Source: Sulfurovum sp. (GTDB lineage Bacteria; Campylobacterota; Campylobacteria; Campylobacterales; Sulfurovaceae). From it: a stretch of DNA of 9,918 nucleotides. Position 1 is the first letter of the stretch, and each line of letters begins with the position of its first letter. Under the pieces are notes generated by a model. The model was not told the DNA's origin, did no database searches, and was given only the letters and a program-made list of their open reading frames with translations. The stretch spans positions 1 through 9,918 of the forward strand of contig QNZW01000109.1 in the NCBI GenBank assembly GCA_003978375.1. The letters run 5' to 3'. Positions 6,957 to 9,918 of this stretch are shown piece by piece. The translations under genes and the position numbers were made by a program.

Positions 6957-7916
6957 TTAAAGACCTATAGCTTCTTTGACTTTTGTCATCTTTTTTTGTG
7001 CGATAGTTTGTGCTTTTTTTGCGCCCATGGCTAAAATATCATGGACTTCATCTTGATGTGAAAGATAATATTCACGTTTTTCTCTGGCTTCTGCTAACTC
7101 TTCCCAAATAAGCTCTTTTAAATACTTTTTAAAATGTCCATATCCCTCTTTTCCACTCATATATCGCGCTTGTAATTCTAGCTTACCACGCTTGTCTAAG
7201 AAGAGTGAGGCTAAAGCAAAGACATTATCCTCTTCCCATTCTATGGCTTCACCAAGGGGAGTAGAAGAAGAGATAATTTTATTGCAACGTTTTTGTAAAG
7301 CTTTTTCTTCCATGAAAAGGTCAATAGTATTGCCATAACTTTTTGACATTTTTTGTCCATCTATACCAGGGATGGTTGCTACTTCTGCTTCTACACTATG
7401 TTCAGGAAGCGTAAAGATTTCTCCATATTCATTGTTAAATTTTGTAGCAATATCCCGCGTCATTTCTACATGTTGAATTTGATCTTTTCCTACAGGTACT
7501 ATTTCTGTATCAAGCATCAGAATATCTGCTGCCATTAATACAGGATACGAGAAAAGTGCATGGTTTGCTGAGATACCTTTGGCTACCTTGTCTTTATAGC
7601 TATGTGCTCGTTCAAGTAGTCCCATAGGCGTAAACTTAGAGAGTATCCAGTAAAGTTCTAATACTTCTGGCACATCGCTTTGTATCCAAAAGGTTGTTTT
7701 TTCTGGGTCTATCCCTATAGAGAGATAATCTATGGCAGCATCCAAGGTATATTGCTTTAAGGTGTCAGCATCTTTAGAGGTGGTCAAAGAGTGATAATTG
7801 GCGATAAAGGTAAAAAGTTCATTCTCCTCTTGTCGTGCAATCATAGGCTTCATTGCCCCAAAATAATTACCAATATGAAGTTTCCCTGAAGCTTGAATTC
7901 CTGTAAGTACACGCAT
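6957..7916 (-). CDS. trpS: tryptophanyl-tRNA synthetase
   Basis: This cytoplasmic class I aminoacyl-tRNA synthetase charges tRNA-Trp with tryptophan using ATP. The 319 residues are close to the family norm of 320-340. The HIGH-equivalent motif is HIGN (14-17), within TGIQASGKLHIGNY-like sequence. The tryptophan pocket region has MAADIL (128-133) followed by VPVGKDQIQH (140-149). The second ATP motif KMSKS is at 189-193. The C-terminal part, rich in charged residues, is the anticodon-recognition helical region. The ATG at 7914-7916 has AGGAG 5 nt upstream, and the protein begins at the expected MRVLTGIQ, so the start is secure. It has its own extended -10 promoter in the 70-bp gap after der. 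I see no T-box or trp leader peptide in that short leader. Confidence 0.97.
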   Translation of the reverse strand: MRVLTGIQASGKLHIGNYFGAMKPMIARQEENELFTFIANYHSLTTSKDADTLKQYTLDAAIDYLSIGIDPEKTTFWIQSDVPEVLELYWILSKFTPMGLLERAHSYKDKVAKGISANHALFSYPVLMAADILMLDTEIVPVGKDQIQHVEMTRDIATKFNNEYGEIFTLPEHSVEAEVATIPGIDGQKMSKSYGNTIDLFMEEKALQKRCNKIISSSTPLGEAIEWEEDNVFALASLFLDKRGKLELQARYMSGKEGYGHFKKYLKELIWEELAEAREKREYYLSHQDEVHDILAMGAKKAQTIAQKKMTKVKEAIGL

Positions 7917-7960
7917 AAACTCTCCTACTATTACTGTACTAAGTAAATATAATTTATGCC

Positions 7961-7969
7961 ATTATAGCA
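7961..7969 (-). promoter_or_regulatory. extended -10 promoter of trpS
   Basis: The minus strand reads TGCTATAAT, a perfect extended -10 box, in the gap between the der stop and trpS. Transcription would start near 7954, with a leader of about 37 nt. The 17-bp-spaced -35 position (TAGTTA, overlapping the der stop) is poor, as expected for an extended -10 promoter. Confidence 0.65.
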
Positions 7970-7986
7970 GGAGAATTAAAAATTAA

Positions 7987-9408
7987 CTATAAAAATGTAT
8001 CATCCTCTTCATCAAATCTTTGACCTCGTTTACGTGCTACGATGTCTAGAGGTACCCCCTCAAAATCAAATTTTTCTCTAAAAAAATTAGCCAAATAACG
8101 AATATAAGAGAAGTGTAAAAACTCTGGTCTATTTGTAATCAGTGCGATTTTAGGTGGTTTTGTCTCATACTGTGTGGCAAATTTGATATTGACTATGGCA
8201 CCATGGTGTGAAGGGATATGGTGACGACGTATGGCTGCACGTAAAGTATCATTGAGCTCAGAAGTCGGGATACGGTACGCATAGCGTGTATAGATATTGA
8301 CAATTTGATCTAATATTTTATTGACATGTAATCCCGTTTTTGCCGAAATAGTAAGAAAAGGTGCATAATGTAAAAACTTGAGTTCATCACGTACATCATT
8401 GACCACTTCTTCATAGCTTCTATCATCTTTAATGTCCCATTTATTAAGGACAATAAGACAGGCTAGTTTATACTCTTCTATAAGCCCTGCGACACGTTCA
8501 TCAAGTTCAGATATGGGTTGTGTGGAATCAAGCATGAGTAAGACTAAGTTTGCTTTTTTGAGCATCTCTGTGGTTCTGGTAAGTGCATATTTTTCTATAC
8601 CTACGATTTTAGAACGTTTACGAATACCCGCAGTATCTATAAAGGTAATTTCATGGTCATTATATTCTATCATCTCATCAATGGGGTCTATGGTCGTTCC
8701 TGCTACATCAGAGACTATTGAGCGTTCTTTGCCAAGTAGGGCATTTAAGAGCGATGATTTGCCAGTGTTGACACGCCCTATGATAGCCACACGAATTTTA
8801 TTGTCACTCTCTTCTTTATATTCTGTATGTATCTGTTCGACGATTTGAGCAAAAGGGTCTATCTCTTCATCTTCTGTGAGTTCAAGTGTTGTCTCTTCAA
8901 CTGGGGCTGGGATATGCTCTTCCATCCATGCATAAAAATCGTTAAAATAACGGTTATGACTGACTGACATGGCAAAGGTAGCTTCTGCACCAAATTCCAA
9001 AAACTCCCAGTAGCGTTCTTCTTCTTTGTCATTGTCTATTTTGTTGACCACAAGTGCTAGAGGTTTTTGCATCTCTTGGAGTTTGTAAAAGAGCTCTTTG
9101 TCCTCCTCTTGAGGTATGGTTTTGCCATCAACCATATAGATGATAATATCTGCTTCTTTCGCAGCTTCAAGTGAAAATGCAGCGACTTTACTAAAGAGTT
9201 CAGAGGAGTAGTCTATTCCTCCAGTGTCTAATACTTCAAATTCACGGTTTTGCGAGATAGTCACGATACGTTTTTTGATATCACGCGTTGTGCCAGACAT
9301 ATCTGAAGTAATTGCATCTCTTTGTCGTGCCAAACGGTTAAACAGTGATGATTTCCCTACATTTGGGCGTCCTACAATAGCTACTTTTTTTAAAGGGTGT
9401 TCTTGCAT
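7987..9408 (-). CDS. der: ribosome biogenesis double GTPase Der (EngA)
   Basis: This essential tandem GTPase assists late 50S ribosomal subunit assembly. Numbering from the ATG at 9406-9408 gives 473 residues, normal for Der. GTPase domain 1 has GRPNVGKS (13-20), DTGG (61-64) and NKID (122-125). An acidic linker (about 169-184) follows. Domain 2 has GRVNTGKS (211-218, slightly off the usual GRPNVGKS), DTAG (258-261), NKWD (322-325) and SAKTG (355-359). The C-terminal KH-like domain (about 378-465) ends in an acidic tail. The same frame stays open to 9522, but those 38 extra residues are unlike any Der start, and the der promoter lies inside them, so the internal Met is preferred. Its ribosome binding site is weak (GAAAG at 9416-9420). 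The gene lies upstream of trpS on the same strand with separate promoters. Confidence 0.95.
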   Translation of the reverse strand: MQEHPLKKVAIVGRPNVGKSSLFNRLARQRDAITSDMSGTTRDIKKRIVTISQNREFEVLDTGGIDYSSELFSKVAAFSLEAAKEADIIIYMVDGKTIPQEEDKELFYKLQEMQKPLALVVNKIDNDKEEERYWEFLEFGAEATFAMSVSHNRYFNDFYAWMEEHIPAPVEETTLELTEDEEIDPFAQIVEQIHTEYKEESDNKIRVAIIGRVNTGKSSLLNALLGKERSIVSDVAGTTIDPIDEMIEYNDHEITFIDTAGIRKRSKIVGIEKYALTRTTEMLKKANLVLLMLDSTQPISELDERVAGLIEEYKLACLIVLNKWDIKDDRSYEEVVNDVRDELKFLHYAPFLTISAKTGLHVNKILDQIVNIYTRYAYRIPTSELNDTLRAAIRRHHIPSHHGAIVNIKFATQYETKPPKIALITNRPEFLHFSYIRYLANFFREKFDFEGVPLDIVARKRGQRFDEEDDTFL

Positions 9409-9426
9409 AATATTTCTTTCAATAGA

Positions 9427-9450
9427 TATTCTCTTAACATAGAGAGAATA
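9427..9450 (-). repeat. stem-loop in the der 5' leader
   Basis: A perfect 8-bp inverted repeat (9427-9434 TATTCTCT, 9443-9450 AGAGAATA) with an 8-base loop lies between the predicted der transcription start (about 9465) and the start codon. The leader RNA could fold it a few bases before the weak ribosome binding site at 9416-9420. Thermal stability would be low because the stem is AT-rich. A regulatory role is not shown. Confidence 0.4.
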
Positions 9451-9471
9451 GAAGGTGTTTTCTTGGTTAGG

Positions 9472-9480
9472 ATTATAGCA
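9472..9480 (-). promoter_or_regulatory. extended -10 promoter of der
   Basis: The minus strand reads TGCTATAAT, identical to the trpS element. Transcription would start near 9465, giving a leader of about 57 nt to the ATG at 9408. Its position within the longer open frame (to 9522) is the main argument for the shorter Der start. Confidence 0.65.
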
Positions 9481-9516
9481 TATTATTTTGTAGGTGTGAG
9501 TAGGGTTATTAAAGGT

Positions 9517-9550
9517 GCCCATATCTTTATAGTCACTATCGATGATGGGC
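9517..9550. repeat. inverted repeat between der and the lipoprotein gene
   Basis: GCCCAT (9517-9522) pairs with ATGGGC (9545-9550). Allowing one bulged G (9544), a further ATC/GAT extends the stem to 9 bp. The loop itself holds the odd palindrome ATAGT-C-ACTAT (9529-9539). The stem is the most GC-rich spot of this gap. No U-tract follows on either strand, so it is not a textbook intrinsic terminator, though it could protect or end the lipoprotein transcript. Confidence 0.4.
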
Positions 9551-9552
9551 GA

Positions 9553-9583
9553 AATATGAAACTTCTCATTGTCATTTCATATT
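9553..9583. repeat. inverted repeat spanning the stop codon of the lipoprotein gene
   Basis: A perfect 9-bp pair, AATATGAAA (9553-9561) with TTTCATATT (9575-9583), has a 13-base loop containing the TGA stop (9572-9574). It is AT-only apart from one G-C pair and lacks a U-tract. It sits directly next to the 9517-9550 repeat, so the two may act together at the 3' end of the lipoprotein mRNA. Confidence 0.35.
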
Positions 9584-9913
9584 GTGCATCATTTTATCTG
9601 ATTGTATGAGTGTTTGTATCTCTTTGTCATTATTGCTGACACTATCTATCGCATACCCAAAACCTGCACCTATACCTGTGCCAAATAGACCTAAAAGCGT
9701 AGCTCCCATCAAAGCACCGACAAACATGCCACCTTCATTGCCACCATGTACACCTCCTCCAGCAAGCATACCAAAAAATCCACCTACAACAACCCCTGCT
9801 GTACCACCTGCAATCGCACCTGTTCTAACAGAAGGATTTTTACTGCTGCACCCAGCAATAAATAGTGTTATTATCAATCCAACTGTTATCAATTTGTTTT
9901 TTATATTTTTCAT
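9572..9913 (-). CDS. glycine-zipper lipoprotein
   Basis: This is a predicted small lipoprotein, probably in the outer membrane. The 113 residues begin with a lipoprotein signal peptide: MKNIKNK, a hydrophobic core, and the lipobox IAGC with C22 as the lipidated residue. The mature part has about 92 residues. Residues 32-90 are a Gly/Ala-rich double hydrophobic segment with repeated GxxxG spacing (GAIAGGTAG, VVGGFFGMLAGG, then LGLFGTGIGAGFGYAID), interrupted by a polar Gly/His/Asn loop at about 55-61. This resembles the glycine-zipper two-transmembrane proteins of the 17-kDa surface antigen/OmpA-linked type. A short charged tail follows. Exact function is unknown; family members are tied to envelope integrity. 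The start ATG is 5 bp from the window edge, so its ribosome binding site and promoter are not visible, but the signal peptide fits this start. Confidence 0.85.
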   Translation of the reverse strand: MKNIKNKLITVGLIITLFIAGCSSKNPSVRTGAIAGGTAGVVVGGFFGMLAGGGVHGGNEGGMFVGALMGATLLGLFGTGIGAGFGYAIDSVSNNDKEIQTLIQSDKMMHNMK

Positions 9914-9918
9914 TAGTT

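Noticed and set aside
6948..6966. AAAGGTCCTTT/AGGTC...GACCT repeat at the junction of the small protein gene and trpS
   Set aside because: The stem is only 5 bp with no U-tract, overlaps the trpS stop, and is too weak to call a terminator.
8755..8778. Second Der P-loop reads GRVNTGKS rather than GRPNVGKS
   Set aside because: The essential GKS and all other G-motifs are intact; the substituted positions vary naturally in Der proteins.
9397..9609. Plus-strand open frame of 70 codons across the der/lipoprotein gap, with a signal-peptide-like end
   Set aside because: It starts with GTG inside der antisense, has no convincing ribosome binding site, runs through three inverted repeats, and resembles no known protein.
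1..9918. Search for tRNA/rRNA genes, CRISPR repeats, insertion sequences, integrases, riboswitches and att-like direct repeats
   Set aside because: None could be recognised by eye; gene-free gaps are all about 200 bp or shorter and are accounted for above.

Overview
The window looks like core chromosome of a Campylobacterota (epsilonproteobacterial) bacterium, probably a Sulfurovum/Sulfurimonas-type organism. Three observations suggest this. The protein sequences match that group in style. The DNA is AT-rich, with clean TATAAT -10 boxes and poor -35 boxes. The gene order also fits: ccoS-ccoI divergent from rho, and rho followed by murI, are adjacencies I recall from Campylobacter jejuni and Helicobacter pylori. 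The genus is an inference.

Layout from left to right. A PaaI-like hotdog thioesterase (+) is cut by the left edge. It is followed by a very AT-rich gap (355-467) with a cluster of TAAAC motifs and two TATAAT boxes. The gap leads into a stand-alone AAA_14/DUF4143-type ATPase (+), the one clearly accessory-looking gene here. Convergent to it is ccoI-ccoS (-), the copper-exporting P1-type ATPase and small membrane protein that serve assembly of cbb3-type cytochrome oxidase. The two genes overlap by one base (TAATG). A 201-bp divergent region separates ccoI from rho (+). It holds the rho promoter and a C-rich, G-free leader stretch that could be a Rho-binding site. rho is followed at 6 bp by murI (glutamate racemase), then at 2 bp by a 67-residue single-span membrane protein of unknown function. 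These three look like one operon.

It runs head-on into trpS (-), with only 17 bp between the stops. Upstream of trpS on the same strand is der (double GTPase for 50S ribosome assembly). trpS and der each have their own extended -10 promoter, TGCTATAAT. Upstream of der is a gap with three stem-loops, then a glycine-zipper lipoprotein (-) whose start lies 5 bp from the right edge.

Most of the window is housekeeping: respiration maturation, transcription termination, peptidoglycan precursor supply, tRNA charging and ribosome assembly. I see no tRNA or rRNA gene, CRISPR array, insertion sequence or phage gene, and no convincing intrinsic terminator (stem plus U-tract). Nothing amounts to a clearly new system. 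The items most worth a second look are the possible rut site in the rho leader, the ATPase with its motif cluster, the unknown small protein after murI, and the stem-loop group before der.
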